From an uncultured Chryseobacterium sp. (GTDB lineage: Bacteria; Bacteroidota; Bacteroidia; Flavobacteriales; Weeksellaceae), in contig CAJYXJ010000074.1 in NCBI GenBank assembly GCA_913778085.1, positions 1-64,000 of the forward strand: a stretch of DNA of 64,000 nucleotides, given 5' to 3'. Numbering within the stretch: position 1 is the first letter of the stretch; every line of letters begins with the position of its first letter. This document shows, one piece after another, positions 1 to 8,151 of the stretch. The position numbers and the translations under genes are program-made. The notes under the pieces are model-generated. The model was not told the origin of the DNA, did no database searches, and was given only the letters and a program-made list of their open reading frames with translations.

Positions 1-91
1 ACACTCAATAACAGAAGGTGTTCCAAAGATTATGAAAGGAAAACTGAAAATGCAAATGCCTTTATTGTCATCGCAAACATCAGAAGACTAG
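1..91 (+). CDS. C-terminal end of an unidentified protein (partial)
   Basis: The frame is open from base 2 to a TAG at 89-91 and gives 29 residues, ending in LLSSQTSED. The rest of the gene lies outside the window. The tail is lysine- and methionine-rich and has no motif I recognise, so no function is offered. It would end about 140 bases before the next gene on the same strand. That it is a real gene end is an inference from the uninterrupted frame and position. Confidence 0.45.
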   Translation, partial: HSITEGVPKIMKGKLKMQMPLLSSQTSED

Positions 92-232
92 TCAATAGAA
101 TTTAATTCAAACAGCTTCTTAAAATTTAAATTGTTTTGTCTTCCAATATTAAGCGGATGCAATAATTCGTTGCATACAAATTAATCGTTCAAATTAGTTT
201 TAAATCATATATTCGCAAAAATTTAAATACAA

Positions 233-901
233 ATGAAATTTGGAATTATTTTCTATACCATTTTAGGGCTATTGGCATTGTTCATTGGTTTTTATCTTCT
301 GCCTTACTTTTTTGCGCTGTCTATCATATTTTTTGTCGGCGCGTTCATCAACGGAGTTTTTATTTACAAAGAATATCATACGCACAGGGCAGATAAAATT
401 GAATATGATGAACACACGCTTTCTGATGAAGTGATCATTAAATATTCGCTCCCGGGAAGGATTATCGCCATTGCAACATACAGTATCTTTGTCATTCTCG
501 GCATCTTTTTTATATGCTGCATCCGTCCAAAGTTCAATTTCATAACCGTACTAATTCTGTTGGTATTAACAGCTTTTATTGTATACTTTATCACTAAAAT
601 AATTTCAGAAATCAAAAAAATATCAGCCGTCATTATTTCCATCAACGGAAAAGGCATTCAGGTGAAGGAACGTGACAGATACTTATGGAATGACATTCAA
701 CTCGAAAAAATTACAGTTAAACATTTGGTAAGCCGGGAATCAAAACACGATTACAGACCGGAAATGAATTACCTTTACTTCTTCCATAAAAGTGAAAAAA
801 TAGAAATCAATATTGACGATTTTGACATTACGGATTATCAGCTTTCACAGATTTTAAAAATATTCAGAAGCAGGTTTAATCAATTAACTAATTTAAAATA
901 A
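233..901 (+). CDS. Hypothetical multi-pass membrane protein
   Basis: A 222-residue protein. Hydrophobic segments lie at about residues 5-45 (probably two helices close together), 76-96 and 100-122. A hydrophilic C-terminal part of about 95 residues follows, rich in beta-branched and charged residues. Alternating strands and a final helix (around 'DYQLSQILKIFRSRF') resemble the small PH-like domain seen in some bacterial membrane proteins, but the resemblance is loose. The ATG at 233 is preceded by an AT-rich leader without Shine-Dalgarno. I do not recognise the family. It was probably retained as a stand-alone gene: the next gene starts 176 bases downstream. Confidence 0.7.
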   Translation: MKFGIIFYTILGLLALFIGFYLLPYFFALSIIFFVGAFINGVFIYKEYHTHRADKIEYDEHTLSDEVIIKYSLPGRIIAIATYSIFVILGIFFICCIRPKFNFITVLILLVLTAFIVYFITKIISEIKKISAVIISINGKGIQVKERDRYLWNDIQLEKITVKHLVSRESKHDYRPEMNYLYFFHKSEKIEINIDDFDITDYQLSQILKIFRSRFNQLTNLK

Positions 902-1077
902 AAACAAAATCACTCCAATATCCCGGGATTCATAGAAAACATGAAAATTGAAAAAATCGGGATTGATTTCACACTCTTTCAACGAATTATTTAAGGCTTA
1001 AAGGGAAAAATAAATATAATAAAAACTCATTCTTTATATTTAATAAGTAATTTTACAGATCACACAAAATCAATCCC

Positions 1078-1482
1078 ATGAAAAAACTTTTCTTTTTCTT
1101 CATCATAACCTTCCTTTTCACCGCCTGCGGGGAAGACTGCTACAATGCGCCGCAACCGATCGCTTTTAAATTTGTGAATACCAATGATGAAAACCTTATT
1201 ACCAACGGTACATTGACGAACTATTCCGTGAAAGAGGAAAATCAGAAGAGCATCCAGCTCACCAAAACCGACGAAAACCTGCTGATCCTCGAAAATGTTG
1301 GCGCTTACAACGGCACGAAAAACTATACGTTTACTTCTAATGTCAGAAATTTCACTTTTACCATCCAGTCGTCGGAATTTAAAGGCGGATGCGACGGGTA
1401 TCAGATTAACAAATTAACTTTTACTGGCGTAGGAATTGATGTGAAAGACGAAAACGGCTATTACAAAATTATATTCCAATAG
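1078..1482 (+). CDS. Small predicted lipoprotein
   Basis: The 134-residue product starts with a lipoprotein signal peptide: basic MKK, a phenylalanine-rich core and the lipobox FTAC with the lipidated cysteine at residue 17. The cysteine is followed by GED, which in Bacteroidetes is compatible with outer-membrane sorting. The mature part is mostly beta-strand with two further cysteine positions (CY near the start and GGCDGY near residue 104), which may form a disulfide. The function is unknown. It lies 33 bases before the next gene on the same strand and could share a transcript with it. Confidence 0.75.
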   Translation: MKKLFFFFIITFLFTACGEDCYNAPQPIAFKFVNTNDENLITNGTLTNYSVKEENQKSIQLTKTDENLLILENVGAYNGTKNYTFTSNVRNFTFTIQSSEFKGGCDGYQINKLTFTGVGIDVKDENGYYKIIFQ

Positions 1483-1515
1483 GTTTTAGCCTGCAGTATT
1501 TACAAAACGTATAGA

Positions 1516-2091
1516 ATGAAAGTATTATTTCCGGCTTTAATATTGGTGTCAGGTTTATGGTTTGGGCAGAAAAATGTGCCTGCCGATTTCAGAAAGATCC
1601 CGGAAATCCTCGATAATCCCGAACTCCTCTACCCTTTTGTTGTTCCGGATAAAAAATACGGCTATTGGTCGGTACTCCGCAACAATCCTGATCCTGATAA
1701 AGCAATCATTTATGAAAGCCAGATGCCTGATCACATGACCTTAAATGATCCCGCACCGGAAAAAGGCTTTTTTCAGAAATGCCTGGGTGAAGATTGTTTC
1801 GTCTATCTCTTAGCCTGTGAAAACGACAGATCCCGATATTTTTCAGACGAACAGCAGCTTCGGAATTTTATCGGATTCATTGACAATCTTCCGGAAGCCA
1901 TTTTACTGGCTAATACCTATGGCTATCTGGTAGATAGCGGTAACCCGGAAGGCAGTTCCTATAAAATAGAAGAAAAACAGATTTCGCTGTACCTGGTGAG
2001 ACTAAAAAACGACCGGCAAACAAAAGAACCTTTTCTCATTAAGATCCATCGGAAAACCGGAAAACTGGAAGCGAAGAGTGCTGGGAAATAA
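1516..2091 (+). CDS. Hypothetical secreted protein
   Basis: A 191-residue protein with a short N-terminal signal peptide (about residues 1-17, ending FGQ) and no lipobox. The mature part is hydrophilic, proline- and tyrosine-rich, and has two cysteines in CLGEDC. No known motif is visible. It follows the lipoprotein gene by 33 bases, so the two are probably co-transcribed. A dispersed repeat unit begins six bases after its stop codon. Confidence 0.65.
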   Translation: MKVLFPALILVSGLWFGQKNVPADFRKIPEILDNPELLYPFVVPDKKYGYWSVLRNNPDPDKAIIYESQMPDHMTLNDPAPEKGFFQKCLGEDCFVYLLACENDRSRYFSDEQQLRNFIGFIDNLPEAILLANTYGYLVDSGNPEGSSYKIEEKQISLYLVRLKNDRQTKEPFLIKIHRKTGKLEAKSAGK

Positions 2092-2096
2092 TTTTA

Positions 2097-2126
2097 GGCT
2101 GGAAGAGGGAAGCTGGAGGCTGGATG
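2097..2126 (+). repeat. Dispersed GGCTGGAAG-type repeat unit
   Basis: The unit is built from the words GGCTGGAAG, GGAAGCTGG and GGCTGGATG. It starts six bases after a stop codon. Related units occur at 11 further intergenic places in the window. Confidence 0.7.
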
Positions 2127-2345
2127 TTTTTTTCAGTTAATAATACTAAGAATCCTGAATGTTAAATGTTATTTTTCCTTGCACCTAAGCAGGTCAGTAA
2201 GGTCCACTAAGGTTTTTAGAAAATTAAGTTGAGCTTTGCTTTCAGGGATGTCACTGAATAAAAATCTTTGATTTTCTTAATCAACCTTAAAGCATTCATC
2301 CTTCTTAATGGTTTAAACTGTGTTTCTACATTTTTTTACTTTTTT

Positions 2346-2365
2346 CAGCTTCCATCTTCCAGCCC
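2346..2365 (-). repeat. Dispersed GGCTGGAAG-type repeat unit (inverted)
   Basis: The plus strand reads CAGCTTCCATCTTCCAGCCC, the reverse complement of the family unit. It faces the copy at 2097. Confidence 0.65.
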
Positions 2366-2397
2366 CTAAAATAGTTCTTGAAAGAATTCAGTAAAAA

Positions 2398-2427
2398 CTT
2401 CCGGCATCCCGCATCCATCTTCCAGCC
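2398..2427 (-). repeat. Dispersed GGCTGGAAG-type repeat unit (inverted)
   Basis: The plus strand carries CTTCCGGCATCCCGCATCC followed by ATCTTCCAGCC. It is a second inverted copy, 32 bases after the one at 2346. Confidence 0.7.
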
Positions 2428-2504
2428 ACATTCCCATAGTTTCCATAAAACCCGGTCATAAGAATTTTAAAACTTCTTTAACGGAATTTTCTTCGGACAA
2501 TGCG

Positions 2505-2512
2505 TAAATTTG
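2505..2512 (+). promoter_or_regulatory. -7 promoter box for the alcohol dehydrogenase
   Basis: TAAATTTG matches the Bacteroidetes TAnnTTTG box, 22 bases before the ATG at 2535. No clear TTG -33 element is seen at the usual distance. Confidence 0.5.
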
Positions 2513-2534
2513 GGCTACATTAAATTTAAAAACA

Positions 2535-3698
2535 ATGCTTAATTTCGAGTTTAAAAATCCAACCAAAATACTTTTCGGAAAAGGGGAAATCGCTAAAATC
2601 TCTAAAGAAATTCCGGCAGATGCCAATGTCTTAATGGTTTACGGCGGCGGAAGCATCAGGAACAATGGGGTGTATGACCAGGTAAAGGAAGCTTTAAAAG
2701 GCCATCAGGTGTATGAATTCGGCGGAGTACCGGCGAATCCGGAATACGAAGTTTTAATCAATGCCCTGAACATAATTAAAGAAAAGAACATCACTTTCCT
2801 TTTGGCAGTAGGCGGCGGTTCCGTGATCGACGGAACGAAATTCCTTTCGGCAGCGGCCAATTATGACGGCGAACCATGGGAAATCCTGACCAAGCCCGTA
2901 CGAACTTTTGAAGGGGAAGGCATGCCTTTCGGAACGGTTTTAACACTGCCGGCAACAGGCTCCGAAATGAACTCTGGATATGTTATCTCCAGAAGGGAAA
3001 CCAGCGAAAAACTGTCGACAGGAGGTCCGGGACTTTTCCCTCAGTTTTCGGTGCTGGATCCTGAAGTGGTAAGATCAATTCCGCCAAGACAGATCGTCAA
3101 CGGATTAACGGATGCTTACACTCATGTTTTAGAACAGTACATGACCGCTCCTTCATCAGCGGATCTGCAGGAAAGAATTGCGGAAAGCATTCTGATTAGC
3201 CTGCAGGAAACGGCTCCGAAAGTTTTGTACAGTGATTTCGACTATGACGCTGCAGGAAATTTCATGTGGTGCTGCACCATGGCGCTGAACGGACTGATTC
3301 AGAAAGGAGTAATTACCGACTGGGCTGTCCATGCAATGGGTCACGAATTGACCGCTTATTTCGGAATAGACCATGCAAGAACCTTAGCGGTTATCGCACC
3401 TTCCCATTACCGGTATAATTTTGAAACCAAAAAAGGCAAGCTGGCACAGTATGCGGAAAGAGTCTGGGGTATCAAAGAAGGAAGCATAGAAGAAAAAGCG
3501 GAAGCCGGTATCAAAAAGCTTGAAGAATTTTTCCACAGCCTGAACATCCAGACCCGGCTTTCAGAATATACAGAAGATTATAAAGGTACGGCAGAGCGTG
3601 TAGAGAAGGCTTTTACCGAAAGAAACTGGCTTGGCCTCGGGGAATATAAAAATCTGACTCCGCAGGATGCTTATAAGATTGTGGAGATGAGTTATTAA
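2535..3698 (+). CDS. Iron-containing alcohol dehydrogenase, YqhD/BDH type
   Basis: A 387-residue group III metal-dependent alcohol dehydrogenase of the NADPH-dependent YqhD/butanol dehydrogenase kind. It would reduce aldehydes to alcohols in the cytoplasm. The N-terminal nucleotide-binding part has GGGS motifs (around residues 37-40 and 93-96). The family signature LPATGSEMNSGYVISR follows near residue 137. The metal-ligand region HAMGHELTAYFGIDHARTLAV (around 266-286) supplies the histidines. The length is normal for the family. It stands alone: its own TAnnTTTG box is upstream and a repeat unit begins three bases after the stop. The substrate cannot be told from sequence. Confidence 0.9.
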   Translation: MLNFEFKNPTKILFGKGEIAKISKEIPADANVLMVYGGGSIRNNGVYDQVKEALKGHQVYEFGGVPANPEYEVLINALNIIKEKNITFLLAVGGGSVIDGTKFLSAAANYDGEPWEILTKPVRTFEGEGMPFGTVLTLPATGSEMNSGYVISRRETSEKLSTGGPGLFPQFSVLDPEVVRSIPPRQIVNGLTDAYTHVLEQYMTAPSSADLQERIAESILISLQETAPKVLYSDFDYDAAGNFMWCCTMALNGLIQKGVITDWAVHAMGHELTAYFGIDHARTLAVIAPSHYRYNFETKKGKLAQYAERVWGIKEGSIEEKAEAGIKKLEEFFHSLNIQTRLSEYTEDYKGTAERVEKAFTERNWLGLGEYKNLTPQDAYKIVEMSY

Positions 3699-3700
3699 AA

Positions 3701-3723
3701 GGCGGGAAGCTGGGTGCTGGAGG
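3701..3723 (+). repeat. Dispersed GGCTGGAAG-type repeat unit
   Basis: The unit begins GGCGGGAAGCTGGGTGCTGG and lies two bases after the dehydrogenase stop codon. It faces the inverted copy at 3878. Confidence 0.65.
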
Positions 3724-3877
3724 TAAATGAAATGTTACCCAAAATTCGATAATATTCCAATTGAGTTTAGCTTTTCAAAAATAGAAGACTGAATCAGGAT
3801 TAAGTATCTTTATTATTAACCGGGTAACAAACAATCAATTAATGATTTAGGGCTTGGGCTGTACTACGACTGTCATA

Positions 3878-3904
3878 CTTCCAGCATCCAGTTTCCCACT
3901 TCCA
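3878..3904 (-). repeat. Dispersed GGCTGGAAG-type repeat unit (inverted)
   Basis: The plus strand reads CTTCCAGCATCCAGTTTCCC followed by ACTTCCA. With the copy at 3701 it forms an inverted pair about 200 bases across. Confidence 0.6.
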
Positions 3905-4064
3905 ATCCATTCATGTTCTTTCCCATTAAAAAGTAGATTTTAACGCAAAACTTATGTCATATTTGACCCTGCTTCCATCGTATTTACTTTTTCTGCAAAC
4001 ATTCGTTTAAAAAACATGGATTTCATTATATATATTTCAAATTTATTTATATTTTAGCATATTC

Positions 4065-4072
4065 TAAATTTG
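4065..4072 (+). promoter_or_regulatory. -7 promoter box abutting the lipoprotein start
   Basis: TAAATTTG fits TAnnTTTG exactly and ends five bases before the ATG at 4078. If used, transcription would start at or next to the ATG, giving a leaderless mRNA. Confidence 0.4.
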
Positions 4073-4077
4073 TAAAA

Positions 4078-4539
4078 ATGAAAAAAGCATTACTTTTATT
4101 TGCCTTCTCAGCGCTAGCGCTTACTTCTTGTAAAGATGATGATATCCAAGCTTATGAAATGGATATGATGAAAGGCGATTGGAAGATTAGTAAAAAAGAA
4201 GTAATATCCGGGAAAGACGATAAGACCGCACTGAATACAGAAGTTCCCACAGGGTGCAGTGTTAAAGATAATTTAGAATTCAGAACAGACTACTATACTT
4301 CATTTACCACTTATGGTGGAACGGGAACCAACTGCCAGGTAGCTGCAAAGCTGGAAGGAACCTATACCTACAATTCTGAAACAAAAGACCTGGTGGTTAC
4401 CTACAAGAACAACAGCTCGGTAAGCTACCGAATCGTCGTGCTCACCAGCTCGGAAATGAGAATAAAACAGACATCCGGCAATATTGACCAGAATGGAGAT
4501 ACGATAATAGACGCAGAATACATTACCTATAAAAGATAA
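4078..4539 (+). CDS. Lipocalin-like predicted lipoprotein
   Basis: A 153-residue protein with a signal peptide and lipobox LTSC (lipidated cysteine at residue 18), followed by KDDDD, typical of surface or outer-membrane lipoproteins in this phylum. The mature part has the pattern of the small lipocalin-like (DUF4923/lipocalin_4-like) lipoproteins: an early W-x-I strand (GDWKISKKEVISG), paired cysteines and repeated beta strands (GTYTYNSETKDLVVTY). It is clearly related to the lipoprotein at 5867, with shared 'I-SGK' and 'GTY-Y' segments, so the two look like diverged duplicates either side of the SGNH hydrolase pair. The ligand is unknown. A strong terminator follows. Confidence 0.8.
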   Translation: MKKALLLFAFSALALTSCKDDDIQAYEMDMMKGDWKISKKEVISGKDDKTALNTEVPTGCSVKDNLEFRTDYYTSFTTYGGTGTNCQVAAKLEGTYTYNSETKDLVVTYKNNSSVSYRIVVLTSSEMRIKQTSGNIDQNGDTIIDAEYITYKR

Positions 4540-4540
4540 A

Positions 4541-4570
4541 AAAAGCTCCCGGATTTTTCGGGAGTTTTTT
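4541..4570 (+). terminator. Rho-independent terminator
   Basis: Arms CTCCCG (4546-4551) and CGGGAG (4559-4564) with an A-run before and a six-T run after, immediately following the stop at 4539. Confidence 0.9.
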
Positions 4571-4616
4571 AGTAATATGAAAAAGAGAATTTAATAGACT
4601 TTAAAATTATTAAACT

Positions 4617-5270
4617 ATGAAGAAGATGTTCTCAGCATTTTTACTGCTGACCTTTGCCCTTTTTTTTTCACAGGAAAAACCGATGTTCTGGCAGGATATC
4701 CAACATTTTAAGAAACTGGATCAGGAAAATCCTCCGGCAAAAAATGCCATCCTGCTATTGGGGAGCTCCTCATTCACCAAATGGACGGATGTCGCCAGCT
4801 ACTTCCCGGATAAAACCATGATCAACAGAGGTTTCGGCGGATCCAGGCTTACGGATCTTAACTATTATGCCCATGATCTCCTGAATCCTTACCAGCCCAA
4901 GCAAATTATTATCTACTGCGGTGAGAACGATTTTGCAGACAATGCCCAACTGAAAGCTGATGTTGTAGTTGACCGGTTCAAGACGTTCTACAAAAAAATC
5001 AGGACGCAATTCCCGAATATCGAAGTAGATTATATTTCCATCAAGTATTCCCCAAGCCGCGAAAACCTATGGCCGCAAATGAAAGAAGCCAATAAGAAAA
5101 TTGCCGCTTTTATGAAAAAACAGCCACGGTCGAAATTTATCGATATTACCAAAGTCATGCAGGACAAGAACGGCAACGTAAGAAAAGATCTTTTTGTGGA
5201 GGATATGCTTCATATGACCCCGGAAGGTTACAGATTGTGGACTTCAGTAATGGAACCCTATATGAAATAA
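4617..5270 (+). CDS. SGNH/GDSL-family hydrolase, secreted
   Basis: A 217-residue esterase/lipase-like SGNH hydrolase with an N-terminal signal peptide (about 1-18). Block I is LLLGSSSFTKW (residues 46-56) with the nucleophile serine in GSSS. Block II is the glycine in GFGGSRLTD, block III is GENDFAD with the conserved asparagine, and block V is DMLHMTPEGY, carrying Asp and His near the C-terminus. All four catalytic-site elements are present. It probably removes acyl groups from a lipid or carbohydrate in the periplasm or outside the cell, but the substrate cannot be assigned. The next gene starts two bases after its stop, so the two are co-transcribed. Confidence 0.88.
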   Translation: MKKMFSAFLLLTFALFFSQEKPMFWQDIQHFKKLDQENPPAKNAILLLGSSSFTKWTDVASYFPDKTMINRGFGGSRLTDLNYYAHDLLNPYQPKQIIIYCGENDFADNAQLKADVVVDRFKTFYKKIRTQFPNIEVDYISIKYSPSRENLWPQMKEANKKIAAFMKKQPRSKFIDITKVMQDKNGNVRKDLFVEDMLHMTPEGYRLWTSVMEPYMK

Positions 5271-5271
5271 G

Positions 5272-5742
5272 ATGAACCGAGCTGCCCAAAACCTGCCAAT
5301 TTACAAAAAGGCTGAAGAGATTTACAAAACGGTAACCATCATTACCGAGCTTTTTCCGGAAGATAACAATTATCTTCAGAGTATCAAATCGCACATCCTT
5401 GAGGACAGCATGGTGATTCTTGCTAAAATTTCCGGAGCTGAGGCTGTAAAGCTGTACGATATCAAAATGGAAAATGCAGCTATCATCCGTAAAGCAGCCA
5501 GGGACATTATGGTCAGCGGGAATAATCTTGAAATGTTAGGCTTTGCGGATGCCAAGTATTATAAGCTGATACGGAACCTCATCGAAGAATTCCGGGTGTT
5601 GTTCATAGAGTGGGTAGCGGGATTCGACCTGAAACATTTCATCGTAGATAATTGGGGACTGTTCAATCCGCCGGGAATTTCTCCTGATTACATCCAGCGT
5701 GACGACGAACTCAATTTTCTTGATGAAGAGGACGATATATAA
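5272..5742 (+). CDS. Hypothetical helical protein, possibly four-helix-bundle type
   Basis: A 156-residue, largely helical soluble protein. Its opening (LPIYKKAEEIYKTV followed by FPEDNNYLQ and a long helix) recalls the layout of the four-helix-bundle 'S23/IVS-encoded' family, where an alpha helix precedes a conserved fPxxe segment. The match is weak, and the typical NIaEG motif is not seen. The C-terminus is very acidic (LDEEDDI). The ATG begins a single base after the SGNH hydrolase stop, which implies translational coupling and perhaps a functional link. No function is assigned. Confidence 0.7.
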   Translation: MNRAAQNLPIYKKAEEIYKTVTIITELFPEDNNYLQSIKSHILEDSMVILAKISGAEAVKLYDIKMENAAIIRKAARDIMVSGNNLEMLGFADAKYYKLIRNLIEEFRVLFIEWVAGFDLKHFIVDNWGLFNPPGISPDYIQRDDELNFLDEEDDI

Positions 5743-5866
5743 TCACATACAAGCTGTTTCATGAATAATGAAGCAGCTTTCTCTTTTAATTTTATTTATT
5801 TAATTAATTTTTGCGGAAGAGTTTTTTTTCTTTTCTTTGCCGCTTAAAATAATTAATAAAAAAACC

Positions 5867-6301
5867 ATGAAAAAGCTATTATTTCTCGCCATATCGGCAG
5901 GTTTCGTTTTTACTTCATGCAGTAGTGATGACGAAGAAGACGTCAATTCTATCGTAGGTACTTGGAGACCTATTAGCGAAAAAGCCATTTCCGGAAAAAA
6001 CGGAAGTACCCTTTACAACGATCCCCACTCTACCTGCTACAAAAAAAGCACTTTCAATTTTAAATCGAACAATATCTTATCGAGTACGATTTATGATGAA
6101 AACTCAAGCGGGAACTGTGAAAACTATGGAACTGATACATCTTCCTATTCTTATGATCCCGGAAATAAGCAACTAACTGTTGACGGCGAAATCAGCGAAG
6201 TGGCAGTTCTGAACAGCAAAGAACTGCATATCGTGAGTGATTACGATGATGTGAACAGCGACGGCGTGGATGACAAAATTATCCTGATCATGAGCAGATA
6301 A
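5867..6301 (+). CDS. Lipocalin-like predicted lipoprotein, paralogue of 4078
   Basis: The start chosen is the ATG at 5867, which gives a canonical lipoprotein signal (MKKLLFLAIS, lipobox FTSC, cysteine 18). The frame is open ten codons further upstream from 5837, but those codons precede the signal peptide and are probably not translated. The mature 126 residues contain SIVGTWRPISEKAISGKNG, two cysteines and repeated strands, as in the lipoprotein at 4078. The sequence DVNSDGVDDK near the C-terminus resembles a calcium-binding D-x-N/D-x-D loop; the other paralogue has DQNGDTIID at the same place. This suggests a shared metal site. A bidirectional terminator follows directly. Confidence 0.82.
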   Translation: MKKLLFLAISAGFVFTSCSSDDEEDVNSIVGTWRPISEKAISGKNGSTLYNDPHSTCYKKSTFNFKSNNILSSTIYDENSSGNCENYGTDTSSYSYDPGNKQLTVDGEISEVAVLNSKELHIVSDYDDVNSDGVDDKIILIMSR

Positions 6302-6334
6302 AAAAAACACCCGAAAATTTCCGGGTGTTTTTTT
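6301..6334. terminator. Bidirectional terminator
   Basis: CACCCG (6308-6313) pairs with CGGGTG (6322-6327), flanked by seven As and seven Ts. It serves the convergent lipoprotein and helicase genes and overlaps the helicase stop codon region. Confidence 0.88.
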
Positions 6335-7685
6335 ATTTCTTTTTCTTGGATTTTGATATCGCTTTCTGCTGTGCCCTGTTAGCTCCGAACTTTTTCGGTG
6401 CTTTCCTTTTTGAAGGTCCGCCCCAGTTTTCTTTGGTATTCTTCGCTTTCTTTTCGTGGAATGCACCGCCTCCATCGCCGATTTTTACCATCGCAGGATT
6501 TTTCATAACCACCTGCTCTTCTTCGGAAGCGATCTTTTTAGGGTCGATCTTTACTGCTGTAGGGAAATCGATGTACCGGAGTTCCTTATCCATCAGCAAC
6601 TCGATATCCAGTGTTAAGGTTTCTTCTTTTTTCGTAACGAAAGTTACTGCTTTACCGTCTTTGTCCGCCCTACCCGTTCTACCGATCCGGTGGATGTACT
6701 GCTCAGGAATATCAGGCGTTTCAAAGTTGATAACGTGGGTAATATCGGAAATATCCAGACCTCTGGCCATTACATCCGTTGTAATCAGCCCTTTGATTTC
6801 CTCGTGCTCAAAACGTTTCATCGCTTTCAGCCTGTAGTTCTGGGATTTGTTGGAGTGGATCACATCAAACTGTTCAGGGAAAAGCTCATCGATCTTCGTA
6901 AACAGCAGGTCTGCATTTTTCTTGTTATTGGTAAAGATCAATACTTTGGACATGTCGGCATCCGTTTTCAGCAAATGTTCCAGCAAATTGATCTTGGTAT
7001 TGAAATTCTCTACTTTATAGGCCGTCTGCTCGATTTTCTCAAGCGGGGTTCCGGATCTGGCTAGGGAAATTTCCACCGGGCTGGCGAAGTACTGGTCCAG
7101 CATTTCATCCACGGCTTCCGTCATGGTTGCTGAGAACAGGATATTCTGCCTTTTTTCTTTCATCATCTCAAAAATGTGCGTCAGCTGCGGCCTGAAACCC
7201 AGGTTCAGCATTTCGTCGAATTCATCGATGATCAGCTTCTGAACTTCTTTCAGGGAAATGGCATTGTCGATGGCAAGGTCCATCACCCTTCCCGGCGTTC
7301 CGATCAGGATATCGCATCCGTTATCAAAAAGCAGCTTCTGGGTATTGATGTTTTTGCCTCCGTAAATTCCGATCACTCTTGCCGTAATATTTTCCGTCAG
7401 TTTTTCTACGATTTCCGTTACCTGAACCACCAGTTCCCTTGTAGGAACCAGCACCAGAACCGTCGGATTCCCGGATTTATTGTATTTCCAGGTTTTCAAA
7501 ACAGGCAAAAGGTAAGCTAAAGTTTTTCCCGTTCCCGTTTGTGCGATGCCCATGACATCACGACCGGAAAGGATCGGCTTTAAGCTTTTCTCCTGAATTG
7601 GAGTCGGTTCAAATAAATTCAGGTCTGCTAAAACATCAAGAATTTTAACCGGCAGGTCAAAATCTGCAAAAGTGAGTTGTTCCAT
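6333..7685 (-). CDS. DEAD-box-type ATP-dependent RNA helicase (DEFD variant)
   Basis: About 450 residues from the ATG at 7685; the frame extends 31 codons upstream, but those lack family similarity and would overlap the promoter. Helicase motifs are in order: Q motif (PTPIQ, ~28), I AQTGTGKT (48-55), Ia PTRELV, GG and TPGR, II DEFD (154-157), III SAT, IV, V and VI HRIGRTGRADK. Motif II reads DEFD in place of DEAD. The C-terminal tail is basic (ending SKSKKKK) and would bind RNA. Its role is probably RNA remodelling, ribosome assembly or cold growth, as for other DEAD-box proteins; the exact substrate is unknown. It overlaps a terminator at its 3' end. Confidence 0.93.
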   Translation of the reverse strand: MEQLTFADFDLPVKILDVLADLNLFEPTPIQEKSLKPILSGRDVMGIAQTGTGKTLAYLLPVLKTWKYNKSGNPTVLVLVPTRELVVQVTEIVEKLTENITARVIGIYGGKNINTQKLLFDNGCDILIGTPGRVMDLAIDNAISLKEVQKLIIDEFDEMLNLGFRPQLTHIFEMMKEKRQNILFSATMTEAVDEMLDQYFASPVEISLARSGTPLEKIEQTAYKVENFNTKINLLEHLLKTDADMSKVLIFTNNKKNADLLFTKIDELFPEQFDVIHSNKSQNYRLKAMKRFEHEEIKGLITTDVMARGLDISDITHVINFETPDIPEQYIHRIGRTGRADKDGKAVTFVTKKEETLTLDIELLMDKELRYIDFPTAVKIDPKKIASEEEQVVMKNPAMVKIGDGGGAFHEKKAKNTKENWGGPSKRKAPKKFGANRAQQKAISKSKKKK

Positions 7686-7689
7686 TTTG

Positions 7690-7697
7690 CAAAGATA
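7690..7697 (-). promoter_or_regulatory. -7 promoter box for the helicase
   Basis: Minus-strand TATCTTTG, separated by only four bases from the ATG at 7685. This position supports the downstream start and suggests a leaderless or nearly leaderless message. Confidence 0.5.
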
Positions 7698-7794
7698 GGC
7701 AATTAATTTTTTAAAGCTTAAAAATCTAAACTGCACTGACGGTGTAGATTTATTTAGACTCCAAGTTGTGATTTTCAACTCTAGTTAAATTAAA

Positions 7795-7866
7795 GATAAC
7801 ACACCTATGGCGTGCATCTTAATTACTCTTATTGTTGCTACACAGATAATATTCCTACGGAATATG
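7795..7866 (+). repeat. 72-base direct repeat, copy 1
   Basis: It shares about nine-tenths of its bases with 8152-8223, including the segment ACACAGATAATATTCCTACG. Each copy contains ATTCC-TAC-GGAAT and a CAC..GTG dyad. Confidence 0.8.
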
Positions 7867-8151
7867 GATTTCTAAGGTTGATAATAACGCTTTGCTATTG
7901 AAACAGGCTGTTAAATCGGATGTTTAAATTATCACGCGGATTTTGCAGATTGCGTAGATTTTATTTTGTGAGGTTAATGATATCGTCATTAATGAATCTG
8001 CTTTAAAAAAATCAGCAACTAGCACATTTTCGGCATTCATAGTTGCGGTTAAAATGGACTTGCTTCAGAGAAGCAATATCTGTGTAAGCTATAGTTGTAA
8101 GCATTATTACAGAACTCCAGCGGAGTTCTATCTTTTTACAGCTAATATTGA

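Larger units (their letters stand above)
2092..2534. other. Intergenic region with three repeat units and adh promoter
   Basis: No convincing gene is present in these 443 bases. Three copies of the dispersed GGCTGGAAG-type unit lie here: 2097-2126 in the plus orientation, and 2346-2365 and 2398-2427 in the minus orientation. The rest is AT-rich and low in complexity, and it ends with the alcohol dehydrogenase promoter. Confidence 0.6.
3699..4077. other. Intergenic region with an inverted pair of repeat units
   Basis: These 379 bases hold two facing copies of the dispersed repeat (3701-3723 and 3878-3904), AT-rich DNA, and a TAAATTTG box next to the following start codon. No ORF of note is seen. 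Confidence 0.6.

Noticed and set aside
6325-6837. Plus-strand open frame of 170 codons over the helicase gene
   Set aside because: It is antisense to a well-supported helicase, its translation is repetitive (phenylalanine- and serine-rich) and it has no family signature.
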